Positions 1-8,718 are shown, counted from the stretch's first letter. The stretch is 64,000 nt of DNA from Roseivirga sp. (GCA_021404565.1 JAAWWF010000009.1:180042-244041); one strand, 5' to 3'. A program made the numbers and translations. The notes: generated from the sequence alone by a model not told the origin.

Positions 1-964
1 ATTCACTTTTGGCAGAAAGCTGGAGTTTATTACTCACTGCCTGCAACCTGAAAGACTCGAGCTGCACAAGGTTTAAGGCAGCCCGCTCCATGCGGTAGAT
101 GCTTTCATTCAGTCGATCATCAATCCTCTCCAGTCCCGAGATGAGAAATTCAGCCACTGCTGTTGGGGTTTTCATCTTGGTATGAGCCACCAGATCGGCT
201 ATAGTTTCATCGCGCTCATGTCCTATGCCCGTAATGACGGGGATTGGGAATTGAGCTATATGCGCTGCCAGGTCATACTGGTCAAAACAATCGAGATCTA
301 CCTGAGCTCCACCACCCCGGATAATCACCACCAGGTCAAATTGTTCTATAGATTCATGGATGTTTAACAGCGCATTGACCATTGATTCATCGGCCTGATC
401 TCCCTGCATCAGTGCCTGGAAAAGTGTTGTTTGAAAAACAAAACCTCTTGAATTGTTATTGAGTTGATCGAGGAAATCGCCATAACCTGCTGCCGTTTCA
501 GAGCTGATAACAGCAACGTGCTGGGGCACCAAAGGAAGGACCAGGCTCTGATTCATTTCATAGACGCCTTCTTTTACCAGCCGATCGATTATTTCTTTGC
601 GTTTCTTTGTGCGTTCTCCAAGTGTGAAGTTAGGGTCAATGTCTTTAATGGTAAGACTCATACCATAAACCTCATGAAAATTAATTGAGGCTTTGAATAG
701 TATTTTTATACCAGGCTGTAGCGGACTGTGGGTAATGGCCTCGAACCAACCACTGAGGTTTCGATAGGTATATGCCCAGATATTGGCCCTGATCTTCGCG
801 GAGACAAAGTTGCCTTCCTTTTCTACCACCTCCATATAGCAGTGCCCCTTTTGATTGAGCCGCATTTCGCTGATCTCGGCCACAATCCAGTAGTGAGGCT
901 CCAGAGATGACTCCAGTGTCTTTTTTACCAGACTATTGAATTCAAAGAGAGAAAGGTGGGCCAT
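1..964 (-). CDS. xseA: Exodeoxyribonuclease VII large subunit, N-terminal 321 residues (cut by window edge)
   Basis: The frame starts at ATG 964 (MAHLSLFEFNSLVKKTLES) and stays open to base 1, so the C-terminal part lies outside the window. Residues 1 to about 100 form the nucleic-acid-binding OB-type domain (HYWIVAEISEMR). The catalytic domain follows, with VVIIRGGG and the signature TGIGHERDETIADLVA and TPTAVAEFL. The enzyme, with XseB, degrades single-stranded DNA to oligonucleotides in mismatch repair and recombination. The missing part would carry the coiled coil that binds XseB, and xseB would be expected further left. Full-length family members have about 400-450 residues. Confidence 0.93.
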   Translation of the reverse strand, partial: MAHLSLFEFNSLVKKTLESSLEPHYWIVAEISEMRLNQKGHCYMEVVEKEGNFVSAKIRANIWAYTYRNLSGWFEAITHSPLQPGIKILFKASINFHEVYGMSLTIKDIDPNFTLGERTKKRKEIIDRLVKEGVYEMNQSLVLPLVPQHVAVISSETAAGYGDFLDQLNNNSRGFVFQTTLFQALMQGDQADESMVNALLNIHESIEQFDLVVIIRGGGAQVDLDCFDQYDLAAHIAQFPIPVITGIGHERDETIADLVAHTKMKTPTAVAEFLISGLERIDDRLNESIYRMERAALNLVQLESFRLQAVSNKLQLSAKSE

Positions 965-1009
965 GACGCAAATTACATAGTTGCCTGCGGCCTGCAAACA
1001 GTGGAAAAC

Positions 1010-1037
1010 AAAAAAATCCCATACTGGCGGGTATGAG
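1010..1037 (-). terminator. Intrinsic terminator after the ECF sigma module
   Basis: Read on the minus strand, CTCATAC (1037-1031) pairs with GTATGGG (1024-1018) around a six-base loop, with one G-T pair. A run of seven T (A 1010-1016 on plus) follows. It lies 30 bases past the stop of the Spy-like gene, so it probably ends the three-gene sigma operon before xseA. Confidence 0.7.
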
Positions 1038-1067
1038 ATTAACTAAACTAACTGAGGGGGCTGAGAA

Positions 1068-1571
1068 CTAGTTGCCCCCGTCAGAATTTCCTTTTTTGCC
1101 ACGCTGGCCTTCTTTACCGCGCTTCCTGAGTTTGTCAATGAAATCTCTCCTGAATTCTCCCTCGAAGCGGATTACGGCCCAAACCTGTCTGGCCTCAAGT
1201 ACACCGTCAAACTTCTTCATATACTCTCGCTCCAGCTTGAGTTCTGCTTCTTTCTGGTCCAGGTAGATATCCAGCATTTTTGAGGCGTTTTCATCGCTCA
1301 TATTTCTAAAGCCATCAGCTCCTACCAGGTCTCTTTTCCGCTGATTGTACTCTGCGGATAGCCGTCCTTTAGCCGCTTCATAATCATTGAAAATGGGCCA
1401 GAAATCTTTGGCCACTTCACTGGTGAGTTGCAGACGATTAGTGAGAAAGGCAACGCGGGCAGCTTTGATCTTTTCTCTGTCTTCATCGCTCATTCTGCCT
1501 CTGCCAGGGCCCTGTGCCCAGGAGATGGCCGATGAGGCAATTAAGAGTATTATGATTAAGTATTTTTTCAT
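1068..1571 (-). CDS. Exported Spy/CpxP-like protein of an ECF sigma module
   Basis: 167 residues from ATG 1571; this start gives the typical signal peptide MKKYLIIILLIASSAISWAQ and leaves 4 bases after the upstream stop. The mature part is highly charged and helical, with a LTSEVAKDFWPIFNDYE segment typical of the Bacteroidota proteins annotated as sensor of ECF-type sigma factor, which resemble the LTxxQ-type periplasmic proteins Spy and CpxP. The tail is very basic and glycine rich (RKRGKEGQRGKKG). It is the last gene of a sigma, membrane protein, periplasmic protein operon. By analogy it may sense envelope state and signal to the membrane partner; that role is inferred from order only. Confidence 0.75.
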   Translation of the reverse strand: MKKYLIIILLIASSAISWAQGPGRGRMSDEDREKIKAARVAFLTNRLQLTSEVAKDFWPIFNDYEAAKGRLSAEYNQRKRDLVGADGFRNMSDENASKMLDIYLDQKEAELKLEREYMKKFDGVLEARQVWAVIRFEGEFRRDFIDKLRKRGKEGQRGKKGNSDGGN

Positions 1572-1575
1572 CTTC

Positions 1576-2223
1576 CTATTGCTCAAAGTACTCAAAATCA
1601 TATTCTAATTCCAGATTGGCTCCAGCACTAAAGTCGAATACCGATGTTTCATCAAAGAGTATATTATCAATGATGTCATCAAAGCCTTCAGACAGCGCCA
1701 TCAGCTCGTAAGCCATGTCCTGCTCCTCATAAAGGTATTCCAGCATCAGGTCCTCGCTGAGTTCAGGAGGTATGACTTCCCCGCCTTTTGGGAGAAACAG
1801 AAAAATTCCAATCACTAACATTGCGGCTACTGCTGCTCTGAACCAGTTACGCTGGTACAGTGGGATTACTTTCGCAGAAGATTCCTCTTCCAGTTTAGCT
1901 GCTATCCTTTTATCCAGCGAATTGAAATACCCTTGCGGAGCCCGGAATATATTTTCCTTCAGATGATCATTACTTGCGAGCTCACCTGTTTCTGCACGGA
2001 TACCATCTTCAATTCTTTCTTCTAACTGATTGAAGTAACCTTCCGGTACCTCAAAAATACTCTCCTTCAGACTGTCATTAGTGGTCAGTTTGCTTTCTTC
2101 GGCACAAATAGCTCCCATAATCTTGTCCTCCAGCTCATCGAAATAATCAGCTGGAACCTGAAAGACCGGCTCCTTCAGTTTCGGGTTTTCGAGAGGGCTT
2201 TTATGGTTTTTGTTTTTGCTCAC
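1576..2223 (-). CDS. Membrane protein with three cytoplasmic YF repeats, putative anti-sigma factor
   Basis: 215 residues. The N-terminal half holds three repeats of about 41 residues, each with a F-x-[VA]-P-x-x-YF-x-x-L-[ED]-x-[RK]-I core (near residues 21, 60 and 101: FQVPADYFDELEDKI, FEVPEGYFNQLEERI, FRAPQGYFNSLDKRI). One membrane segment follows (FRAAVAAMLVIGIFLFLPKG, about 130-150), then an acidic tail with no Cys or zinc-finger motif. Position directly behind the ECF sigma gene (31 bases) and before an exported protein suggests that the repeats bind the sigma factor. I do not recognise a named anti-sigma family, so this function is an inference. Confidence 0.65.
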   Translation of the reverse strand: MSKNKNHKSPLENPKLKEPVFQVPADYFDELEDKIMGAICAEESKLTTNDSLKESIFEVPEGYFNQLEERIEDGIRAETGELASNDHLKENIFRAPQGYFNSLDKRIAAKLEEESSAKVIPLYQRNWFRAAVAAMLVIGIFLFLPKGGEVIPPELSEDLMLEYLYEEQDMAYELMALSEGFDDIIDNILFDETSVFDFSAGANLELEYDFEYFEQ

Positions 2224-2254
2224 TGACTCTTTGATTTACAATGGGTTAGAAGGT

Positions 2255-2794
2255 TTAATTGTTGCACAAATACTGTTCGATTTTTTTAACTGCGAGGTGA
2301 TAACTGGCCTTTAAGGCTCCCACGCTTGTGCCCGTAATTTCTGAAATTTCATCATATTTTAAATCATCGAAGTATTTCATGTTGAAAACAAGCCGCTGCT
2401 TATCAGGCAGGGTCAGCAGTGCTTTTTGCAATTTGAGCTGAATTTCGTCACCACTAATGTAGCTGCCACTCACCAGATTGTTGGCCAGTTCCTGGTTTAC
2501 ATCCTCATAGGCCAGGGCCTGGCGTTTCTTTTTCTTGTTGAGATGAGTGAGTGCCTCATTGGTGGCAATGCGGTAAATCCAGGTATAGAGCTGTGAGGCC
2601 TCCCTGAAACCCTCCAGATTCTTGTACACTTTTACAAAAACCTCCTGCAATACGTCATCAGCATCTTCATGGTCAATTACCATCTTCCGGATATGCCAGT
2701 ACATGCGCTGCTGATACTTTTGTACCAGGGCACTGAATGCACGGCTTTTCCCGTTATCACTCTTAAACTGATGAAGTATATCCCGATCTTCCAA
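2255..2794 (-). CDS. RNA polymerase sigma factor, ECF (sigma-70 family)
   Basis: 179 residues, normal ECF length. Region 2 is visible at about 20-90 (AFSALVQKYQQRMYWHIRKM, then DADDVLQEVFVKVYKNLEGF and TWIYRIATNEALTHLNKKKK) and region 4 at about 120-175 (LPDKQRLVFNMKYFDDLKYDEI, then TGTSVGALKASYHLAVKKIE). The start is TTG at 2794: no ATG or GTG occurs between it and the upstream in-frame stop, and the family N-terminus fits there. It heads an operon with the YF-repeat membrane protein and the Spy-like exported protein, and probably directs an envelope-related regulon. Confidence 0.92.
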   Translation of the reverse strand: MEDRDILHQFKSDNGKSRAFSALVQKYQQRMYWHIRKMVIDHEDADDVLQEVFVKVYKNLEGFREASQLYTWIYRIATNEALTHLNKKKKRQALAYEDVNQELANNLVSGSYISGDEIQLKLQKALLTLPDKQRLVFNMKYFDDLKYDEISEITGTSVGALKASYHLAVKKIEQYLCNN

Positions 2795-2946
2795 ATTTTG
2801 GCTGGTTTCGAAGGCTTAGATGACCTCTTACCACTAAGGTTTAACTAAGATATCAAAATTGTCAGTTTAAGTCATTGGTAGTGTATGGTGCCCTTTTCGG
2901 ACAAATCACTAATTTTGATGTACCTTAACCATAATAGATTACTCTC

Positions 2947-3402
2947 ATGGGGCTTGAACAAGAGATAAAACAGGGCAAGCAGTTCGATAGCGAATACGAG
3001 AAACTTATTGTCAATCTCATATTCACCAATAGCTGGCTTTCCGAGCAACAACTAAAAACCTTCAAACCATTTGGTATTACAGCACCGCAATACAATGTGC
3101 TTAGAATTTTGCGGGGACAATATCCTGAACCCTGTACTGTTAATGCCATTATCGATCGCATGTTAGACCGCATGTCAAATGCATCACGCATTGTGGACCG
3201 TTTGGAAACCAAAGGACTGGTAGAGCGCAAGGTGTGCAAAACGGACCGAAGGGCGAAGGATGTGGTGATAACAGAAAGTGGATTGACTCTGCTGGAAAGA
3301 GTTGACGAAGCGTCTACCATCTGGATTAACCGTTTCAAAGGGATCACACATGATAGGGTAGAGGCTACCAACAAGCTTCTGGATGATTTGAGAACTGCCT
3401 GA
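2947..3402 (+). CDS. MarR family transcriptional regulator
   Basis: 151 residues with a winged helix-turn-helix. The recognition region spans about residues 38-100 (ITAPQYNVLRILRGQY, SNASRIVDRLETKGLVERK, KTDRRAKDVVITESG); the DRR-A wing is typical of MarR. It is a DNA-binding dimer that usually represses its own operon and nearby transport or stress genes. It stands alone, divergent from the ECF operon and convergent with the P1 peptidase, so its target cannot be told from context. Start ATG 2947. Confidence 0.9.
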   Translation: MGLEQEIKQGKQFDSEYEKLIVNLIFTNSWLSEQQLKTFKPFGITAPQYNVLRILRGQYPEPCTVNAIIDRMLDRMSNASRIVDRLETKGLVERKVCKTDRRAKDVVITESGLTLLERVDEASTIWINRFKGITHDRVEATNKLLDDLRTA

Positions 3403-3439
3403 GTTCAGACCTCCATTTTTTATTTGCCAAACCTGGCCA

Positions 3440-4573
3440 CTAAGGTTTAATGGTTCCGTATTTTTTCAGAATGGATAACACCTTGTCAAGCGGAAGAGCT
3501 TCCACTTTATGATTATCTCTGCCGGTACTTGTTTCAGCAGCAAAAAGTGAATTGATAATGGCTTCTTCAGTAGCTTCAATGGTGGCCATAAAAATGGGTG
3601 ACATCTCATCATTTCTCAATACGTCACCGGTATCGGTTTTACTTTCTGTATTGTAAGGAATGCGCATGCTCTCAGCTGTGGAGGCCGCAACCACGTAATC
3701 TCCACTTCCATTTGAGGCAATACCGCCAGTTTTGGCAAGGCCCATCATGGCGCGCTTAGCTACCCTTTCCAGGAGCCTTGCATCCAGCGGTGCATCTGTA
3801 AGAACCACAATCATACAGGAGCCATCACTTTTTTTGATGGCACTGGAGAACGGATAGCGTTCCAACTCTTTGCCCACCGGAGCTCCGTTGATGGAAAGGA
3901 CCCCTCCGAAATTTGTTTGAACCAGCACACCTACGGTATAACCACCAAGCGTCTCAGGGAGCTTACGGCTGGAGGTGCCTATGCCTCCCTTAAAGCCGAA
4001 AGCAATGGTGCCGGTACCAGCCCCTACATTGCCTTCTGCTACCTTGCCACCTTTGGCTTGCGTTATCGCATCTATCACATTTTGTTCAGATACATGCATG
4101 CCTCTGATATCATTGAGGTAGCCATCGTTGGTTTCTCCTACCACGGCATTGACAGATCTGACGGTTTCATTTCCCTTAAGACCCAGCGTGTATTTCACAG
4201 TACCCTGTATACCCATTGGTACACTAAGAGTATTGGTGAGCACAATAGGAGTTTCCAGGTTACCTAACTCCTTTACCTGACTGATACCTGCGAGCTTGCC
4301 GAAGCCATTTCCGATGTAGATAGCCGCGGGAATTTTATCCTGAAAAATATTGCCGTTATGCGGGACAATGGCGGTGACTCCGGTTCTGATATATTTCTCG
4401 TTTTTGAGTGTGATGTGCCCGACCTGAACACCCGGCACATCCGTGATGGCATTGAGTGTGCCCGTGGCCATTACCCCGATGTCTATCCCATAGTCACGTG
4501 CTCTTTGTTTTTGTTGCGAATAGGATGCGATGGTCATTGTGAGTAGGGAGGTTAGGAAAAGAAATCTGCGCAT
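3440..4573 (-). CDS. Exported P1 family peptidase (DmpA/aminopeptidase-esterase type)
   Basis: 377 residues. A signal peptide (MRRFLFLTSLLTMTIASYSQQ) precedes a DmpA-type domain. The N-terminal part carries TDVPGVQVGHITL and GVTAIVPHNG. The autocleavage site that makes the nucleophilic Ser is in NGSGDYVVAAS (Ser about 290). These N-terminal-nucleophile hydrolases self-cleave into alpha and beta chains and release N-terminal amino acids or beta-amino acids from peptides or amides. Export implies a periplasmic peptide-scavenging role. It is monocistronic and convergent with the marR gene. Substrate unknown. Confidence 0.9.
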   Translation of the reverse strand: MRRFLFLTSLLTMTIASYSQQKQRARDYGIDIGVMATGTLNAITDVPGVQVGHITLKNEKYIRTGVTAIVPHNGNIFQDKIPAAIYIGNGFGKLAGISQVKELGNLETPIVLTNTLSVPMGIQGTVKYTLGLKGNETVRSVNAVVGETNDGYLNDIRGMHVSEQNVIDAITQAKGGKVAEGNVGAGTGTIAFGFKGGIGTSSRKLPETLGGYTVGVLVQTNFGGVLSINGAPVGKELERYPFSSAIKKSDGSCMIVVLTDAPLDARLLERVAKRAMMGLAKTGGIASNGSGDYVVAASTAESMRIPYNTESKTDTGDVLRNDEMSPIFMATIEATEEAIINSLFAAETSTGRDNHKVEALPLDKVLSILKKYGTIKP

Positions 4574-4690
4574 GCTCTAAAATAGCGAATCAAAGTCGGG
4601 TTATAAAGGCGATTGTGATAGGTATTACCGCTCGCCATCGGCATATACCTCAGTTCATCCCTGTCATAAACCGAACAGCAGGTTTGGCCA

Positions 4691-4720
4691 TTTGGGTTTT
4701 TGACACTGATGGTATCTTGA
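4691..4720 (+). promoter_or_regulatory. Candidate Bacteroidota promoter for the first LolA-like gene
   Basis: TTTG at 4691-4694 and TATCTTGA at 4713-4720 (one mismatch to TAnnTTTG), 18 bp apart. The start would fall near 4727, 16 bases before the ATG at 4743. Recognised only by pattern. Confidence 0.35.
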
Positions 4721-4742
4721 ATGAGATTCAAATGACTAAACC

Positions 4743-5447
4743 ATGAGAAAGACCATAAGTATTATGATTTTGGCTGTTATGGCCATGGGTACGCTCAGTG
4801 CTCAAACAGCAGATGAAGTTGCTAAGAAATATGTAGCAGCCATTGGAGGTGCCAAAAAGTGGAAGGCTATTAAAACCAGAAAAATGACCTTTAACCTGCA
4901 AACACAGGGAATGACCTTGACCGGTACTGTGGTAGGAGATAGCGACAACCGCGAGCGTACAGATATAGCATTTAATGGTATGAGCATTGTGCAGGCCTAT
5001 GATGGTACTACTGCCTGGGTGCTTAGCCCACCACAAGGTATTACAACACCTACAAAACTAACTGGAGCTCAGGCCGATGAACAAGCCAATAAGGAGTTTC
5101 TGGATGAGATGATTGACTATAAGTCTCGTGGGTTTGTGATCAGCCTTGAAGCTGATGAAACCGTTGGAGATAAGGCTTATACGAAAATCAAAATGGTAAA
5201 AGAGGGTGGTAAAGAAGAGTTCTATCTCTTCGATAAAGAAACCAATCTGCTGATGGTAAAAAGAGAAACAGGTTTGCAGGGCACTGTTGATACGCATTAT
5301 TCTGACTACTCAGAAGTAGAAGGAGTGGTGACGGCAATGACGTTTGAAGTAAAATCTGGCGGTTTTACAGTGCAAAAAGTTGAAGTAACCAAAATGGAGA
5401 TAAATGTACCGGTGACTGACGATCTGTTTGTCTTTCCGGGTAACTAG
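4743..5447 (+). CDS. Exported LolA-like (outer-membrane lipoprotein-sorting fold) protein, copy 1
   Basis: 234 residues with a signal peptide (MRKTISIMILAVMAMGTLSAQ). The mature protein begins TADEVAKKYVAAIGGAKKW, a pattern of LolA/LolB-fold proteins in Bacteroidota, and continues with antiparallel beta segments including AYDGTTAWVLSP and a C-terminal DDLFVFPGN. It is a clear paralogue of the protein at 11879-12589 (shared AIGG.KKWKA, AYDGTTAWV, EEFLDE.IDYK, DLFVFP). LolA-fold proteins bind lipids or lipoprotein acyl chains in the periplasm. Whether this one carries lipoproteins or another hydrophobic ligand is unknown. A terminator follows. Confidence 0.75.
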   Translation: MRKTISIMILAVMAMGTLSAQTADEVAKKYVAAIGGAKKWKAIKTRKMTFNLQTQGMTLTGTVVGDSDNRERTDIAFNGMSIVQAYDGTTAWVLSPPQGITTPTKLTGAQADEQANKEFLDEMIDYKSRGFVISLEADETVGDKAYTKIKMVKEGGKEEFYLFDKETNLLMVKRETGLQGTVDTHYSDYSEVEGVVTAMTFEVKSGGFTVQKVEVTKMEINVPVTDDLFVFPGN

Positions 5448-5467
5448 TACTGACAAGATATCTATTG

Positions 5468-5525
5468 AACCTGTGCTTTTTTGCTGTACTCCAGCTTGAA
5501 GGCGCAGGTTTTTTTATGCTTAAAG
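5468..5525 (+). terminator. Intrinsic terminator after LolA-like copy 1
   Basis: AACCTGTGC (5468-5476) pairs with GCGCAGGTT (5512-5520), with one G-T pair and an inner GCTG/CAGC helix. A T run to 5525 follows. Confidence 0.7.
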
Positions 5526-5576
5526 TTTGATTAGGGTCGATAACGGCTGTTTTTGGGAAGGATCGAAAATATTTTT

Positions 5577-5605
5577 AATTTTACTGAACGCTGTTTAGTA
5601 AAATT
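5577..5605 (+). promoter_or_regulatory. TetR operator O1 upstream of the tetR gene
   Basis: Near-perfect 13-3-13 dyad: AATTTTACTGAAC (5577-5589), GCT, GTTTAGTAAAATT (5593-5605), with one mismatch between arms. The same core (TTTACTGAAC-N3-GTTTAG) recurs before the tolC-like gene at 6250. It lies 18 bases before the start codon at 5623, as expected for autorepression. Confidence 0.7.
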
Positions 5606-5622
5606 ACGTTGTAATTACATCA

Positions 5623-6234
5623 ATGGGAATATCAGAACGAAAAGAACGGGAAAAAGAGGAGATGAAAAAGCTCATCATTGATACCGCCACCAGGCTCTTT
5701 ATTGAGCAGGGTTTTGATAAGACCAGTATGCGCAGCATTGCCGAAGCGATGGAATACAGCCCGGCTACCATCTATCTCTATTTTAAGGATAAGAGTGAGT
5801 TGTTTGATGCTATTCACAGGCAGGGTTTTAAGGTGTTCTTTGAATATCTCAGCCAGGTGAATACGATTGAAGATCCCATGGAAAGGCTCAATCAATTGGG
5901 AATCCAATACCTGACCTTTGCAATAGAAAACCCGGGTTATTATGATCTGATGCTGATTATGAGAGAGCCCATGAGTACCCAGCGCAATGAGGAATCGTGG
6001 GACCAGGGAGATACCAGTCATAAGATTCTGACCACTACGGTTGAAGAGTGTGTGAGCAAAGGACATTTTAGAGGAAACGATCCGGCTGTAGTCTCTTTTA
6101 TGATCTGGTCGCAAGTGCACGGTATCTGCTCCATGATGATCAGAGACCGAATGAAGTTTTACCCCGAAGAGCAACGGGAAGAATTGATGTTCGCTGCCAA
6201 AAAGGTATTTATGGACATGGTCAGAAGCTTCTGA
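5623..6234 (+). CDS. TetR/AcrR family regulator of the RND efflux operon
   Basis: 203 residues. The N-terminal helix-turn-helix is at about 15-60 (IIDTATRLFIEQGFDKTSMR, SIAEAMEYSPATIYLYFKDK). The C-terminal part is an all-helical ligand-binding and dimer domain with no recognisable subfamily. Dyad operators of one sequence occur just before this gene and in the 56-base gap before the TolC-like gene. It therefore probably represses itself and the three efflux genes until an unknown ligand binds. The first of two candidate starts was used (ATG 5623). Confidence 0.92.
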   Translation: MGISERKEREKEEMKKLIIDTATRLFIEQGFDKTSMRSIAEAMEYSPATIYLYFKDKSELFDAIHRQGFKVFFEYLSQVNTIEDPMERLNQLGIQYLTFAIENPGYYDLMLIMREPMSTQRNEESWDQGDTSHKILTTTVEECVSKGHFRGNDPAVVSFMIWSQVHGICSMMIRDRMKFYPEEQREELMFAAKKVFMDMVRSF

Positions 6235-6249
6235 CTATTTTTTTGACAC

Positions 6250-6272
6250 TTTACTGAACACTGTTTAGAAAA
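6250..6272 (+). promoter_or_regulatory. TetR operator O2 before the efflux genes
   Basis: TTTACTGAAC (6250-6259), ACT, GTTTAGAAAA (6263-6272). The left arm is identical to O1; the right arm has one change (GTTTAGA for GTTTAGT). A TTTG at 6242-6245 just upstream could be the -33 element, which would place the operator between the promoter boxes. Confidence 0.65.
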
Positions 6273-6290
6273 ATAATAATGTTAAGATAA

Positions 6291-7643
6291 ATGAGAAAGT
6301 ACTATACCATACTGGCCCTGCTGATGATCAGCACGACCGGTTTCGCCCAAAGTCAGGTACTGCAGAATTATGTAAGGGAGGGTGTTGAAAACAACCTGAC
6401 CTTGCAACAGCATGACTTTGATGTAAAGAAAAGTCAGGAAAGACTGGCTCAGGCAAAAGCGCTGTTTTTACCACAGGTCAGCTTTGATGCTTCCTATACC
6501 CGTGCAGGAGGAGGACGTACCATTGATTTTCCGGTGGGCGATTTGCTCAATCCTGTTTATAGAGCACTCAACCAAATGAGCGGCACAGAGCAGTTTCCGG
6601 CTATTGAGAATGTTAATACACAACTCTTACCCAATGATTTTCACGATACCCGTGTCAGACTGGTGCAGCCCTTGTTCAATTCTGATATATACTACGCAAG
6701 CAAGGCCCAGGAGAGAATGGTTTCGGTGGAAGAGGCCAGAAAGCAGACTTTTGTAAATGAGCTGAAATACGATATTCAGTCAGCCTACTACAATCACCTG
6801 AGTGCCCTGGAAGCAGTAAAGATTTTCGAGCAATCCGCCAGCGTGCTGCAAGAGTTGGTCAGGGTAAACAAGTCGCTGGTGGCTAATGACAAGGCTACCT
6901 ACGATGTGGTATACACCTCAGAGGCTGAGCTGAGCAAGTTGCGGTCACAAATCATCGATGCCAGAAAGAACGTGAGGGTATCCAGGTCTTACTTCAATTT
7001 TCTGCTCAATCGAGAGCTTGAAGCTGAAATAGAGATTGATGAAAGTGTGAAGGAAGACCGGTTTGTATTGAATGTTACAGACCAACTCTCGGCAGATGCC
7101 TTTGCCAACCGTCAGGAATTGGAGCAGATCAACAGGGCGATTGATGCCAATCAATACCTGGTGAAGCTGAACAGAAACAATGCTTATCTACCCAATATGA
7201 ATCTGGTGGTGGATGCCGGTTACCAGGGCTTCGGCTATAGTTTTGATAGCAATCAGGATTATTGGCTGGCTCAGGTCAGCCTTTCATGGAACCTCTTTAA
7301 GGGAGGAGCAAAAAAATCAAAAATCAAGGAATCGGAATACGAGCTGGAACGACTCAACAGCCAGTATGAACAGCTGCGTGACCAGATTCAGCTTCAGGTA
7401 ATCAATGCCTACAACGAATATCTGGCGGCCACTGAGAATGTTGAAGCAGCGAGGTCTGGCGAACTGAGCGCCCAAAAATCTTTTCACATCATCGATAAGA
7501 AGTACCGGGAAAGTCAGGTGATTTTGGTGGAATACCTGGATGCCCAGAATAAGTACAGGAATGCACAATTGAATCGCTCCATAGCAGAATACAATGCGCT
7601 CGCCAAAGCGGCTGAGCTGAGGAAAGTAATAGGAAACAAATAA
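6291..7643 (+). CDS. TolC family outer-membrane efflux protein
   Basis: 450 residues: a signal peptide (MRKYYTILALLMISTTGFAQ), then the two OEP repeats with long coiled-coil helices and heptad-like QNYVREGVENNLTLQQHDFDVKKSQ at the start. The repeat is visible again as LEQINRAIDANQYLVKL and YNEYLAATENVEAA. Such proteins form a trimeric beta barrel with a periplasmic tunnel and serve as the exit duct of tripartite pumps. The adaptor gene starts 12 bases after the stop. The gene has operator O2 upstream, so the operon is probably TetR regulated. Confidence 0.92.
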   Translation: MRKYYTILALLMISTTGFAQSQVLQNYVREGVENNLTLQQHDFDVKKSQERLAQAKALFLPQVSFDASYTRAGGGRTIDFPVGDLLNPVYRALNQMSGTEQFPAIENVNTQLLPNDFHDTRVRLVQPLFNSDIYYASKAQERMVSVEEARKQTFVNELKYDIQSAYYNHLSALEAVKIFEQSASVLQELVRVNKSLVANDKATYDVVYTSEAELSKLRSQIIDARKNVRVSRSYFNFLLNRELEAEIEIDESVKEDRFVLNVTDQLSADAFANRQELEQINRAIDANQYLVKLNRNNAYLPNMNLVVDAGYQGFGYSFDSNQDYWLAQVSLSWNLFKGGAKKSKIKESEYELERLNSQYEQLRDQIQLQVINAYNEYLAATENVEAARSGELSAQKSFHIIDKKYRESQVILVEYLDAQNKYRNAQLNRSIAEYNALAKAAELRKVIGNK

Positions 7644-7655
7644 GATTAAGTCATA

Positions 7656-8714
7656 ATGAATAACTCAAAACTAATAGTACTGTTGATCCTGACAGGGTGG
7701 ACTGTACTGAGCTGCAAGCCTGGATATCAGGAAGAACTGGCAGCCGTGAATACTGAAAGAACAACAAAGGTACGTTTGCAGAAGCTAACCGCGACCAACG
7801 AGCCCATTCCCGTGGTAGCCAGTGGTGTGCTTGCTTCTAAATCCCGGGCCTTTTTATCCTTTAAGATCGGGGGAATCGTAGAAAAACTGATGGTCGAAGA
7901 GGGGCAGTCATTTAAAAAAGGACAGGTGTTGGCCAGGCTCGAACTTACGGAAATAAATGCCCGGGTAAACCAGGCTGAAGAGAACGTTAATAAGCTCACC
8001 CGTGACAGAGACCGGGTAAAACGACTTTATGCCGATACCGTGGCAACACTGGAACAACTTCAAGATATTACTACCGGCCTGGAGGTGGCACAATATGAGC
8101 TGGAAATTGCCAAATACAATCGGCAGTATGCCCGGGTGGTAGCGCGTGAAGATGGGAAGGTATTGAGAAGAATGACAGAGCGGGGAGAGTTGATTAATTC
8201 CGGAACTCCCGTATTTCAAATCGCTTATAAGAATGGACACTCCTCCCATATTGTAAAAATGGGTGTGGCAGACAGGGATGTAGTAAAGATGCAGACAGGT
8301 GATTCTGCCATTGCGCGTTTCGATGCGTACCCAGGCAAATCGTTCAGAGCTCTGGTCTCAGAAATTGCAGAAGCAGCAGATCCCCGAACAGGCGTTTTCG
8401 AAATTGAACTGACGATTAGTGATAGTCCTTATCGACTGAGAGACGGGTTCGTGGCAAAACTGGAGGTTTATCCTTCACTGCAGGAAGCATATTACAAAAT
8501 ACCTATGAGTGCTCTTGTAGAAGGTGATGCGGAGGAAGCAACCATCTATGTGCCGGAAAACAAAACGGTAAAGAAAATGAAGGTACATCCGACCTATATC
8601 ACAGATGAATTCTTTGTGATCACGAAGGAAGAGGCAAATACTTTATCCACTGTGGTGGTACAAGGTACGGCATATGCCAAACCAGGTGTAGAAGTTGAAG
8701 TTCTAAACGACTAG
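7656..8714 (+). CDS. RND efflux periplasmic adaptor (membrane fusion) lipoprotein
   Basis: 352 residues. A lipoprotein signal ends in the lipobox LSC (Cys about 21). Then come the half lipoyl motifs (GGIVEKLMVEEGQSFKKGQV, and VAREDGKVLRRMTERGELIN), a short alpha-hairpin (about 95-150), a beta-barrel domain and a membrane-proximal domain. The protein bridges the RND pump and the TolC-like duct. The pump gene starts 4 bases after the stop. The short hairpin and lipid anchor are like those of other Bacteroidota adaptors. Confidence 0.92.
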   Translation: MNNSKLIVLLILTGWTVLSCKPGYQEELAAVNTERTTKVRLQKLTATNEPIPVVASGVLASKSRAFLSFKIGGIVEKLMVEEGQSFKKGQVLARLELTEINARVNQAEENVNKLTRDRDRVKRLYADTVATLEQLQDITTGLEVAQYELEIAKYNRQYARVVAREDGKVLRRMTERGELINSGTPVFQIAYKNGHSSHIVKMGVADRDVVKMQTGDSAIARFDAYPGKSFRALVSEIAEAADPRTGVFEIELTISDSPYRLRDGFVAKLEVYPSLQEAYYKIPMSALVEGDAEEATIYVPENKTVKKMKVHPTYITDEFFVITKEEANTLSTVVVQGTAYAKPGVEVEVLND

Positions 8715-8718
8715 TATC

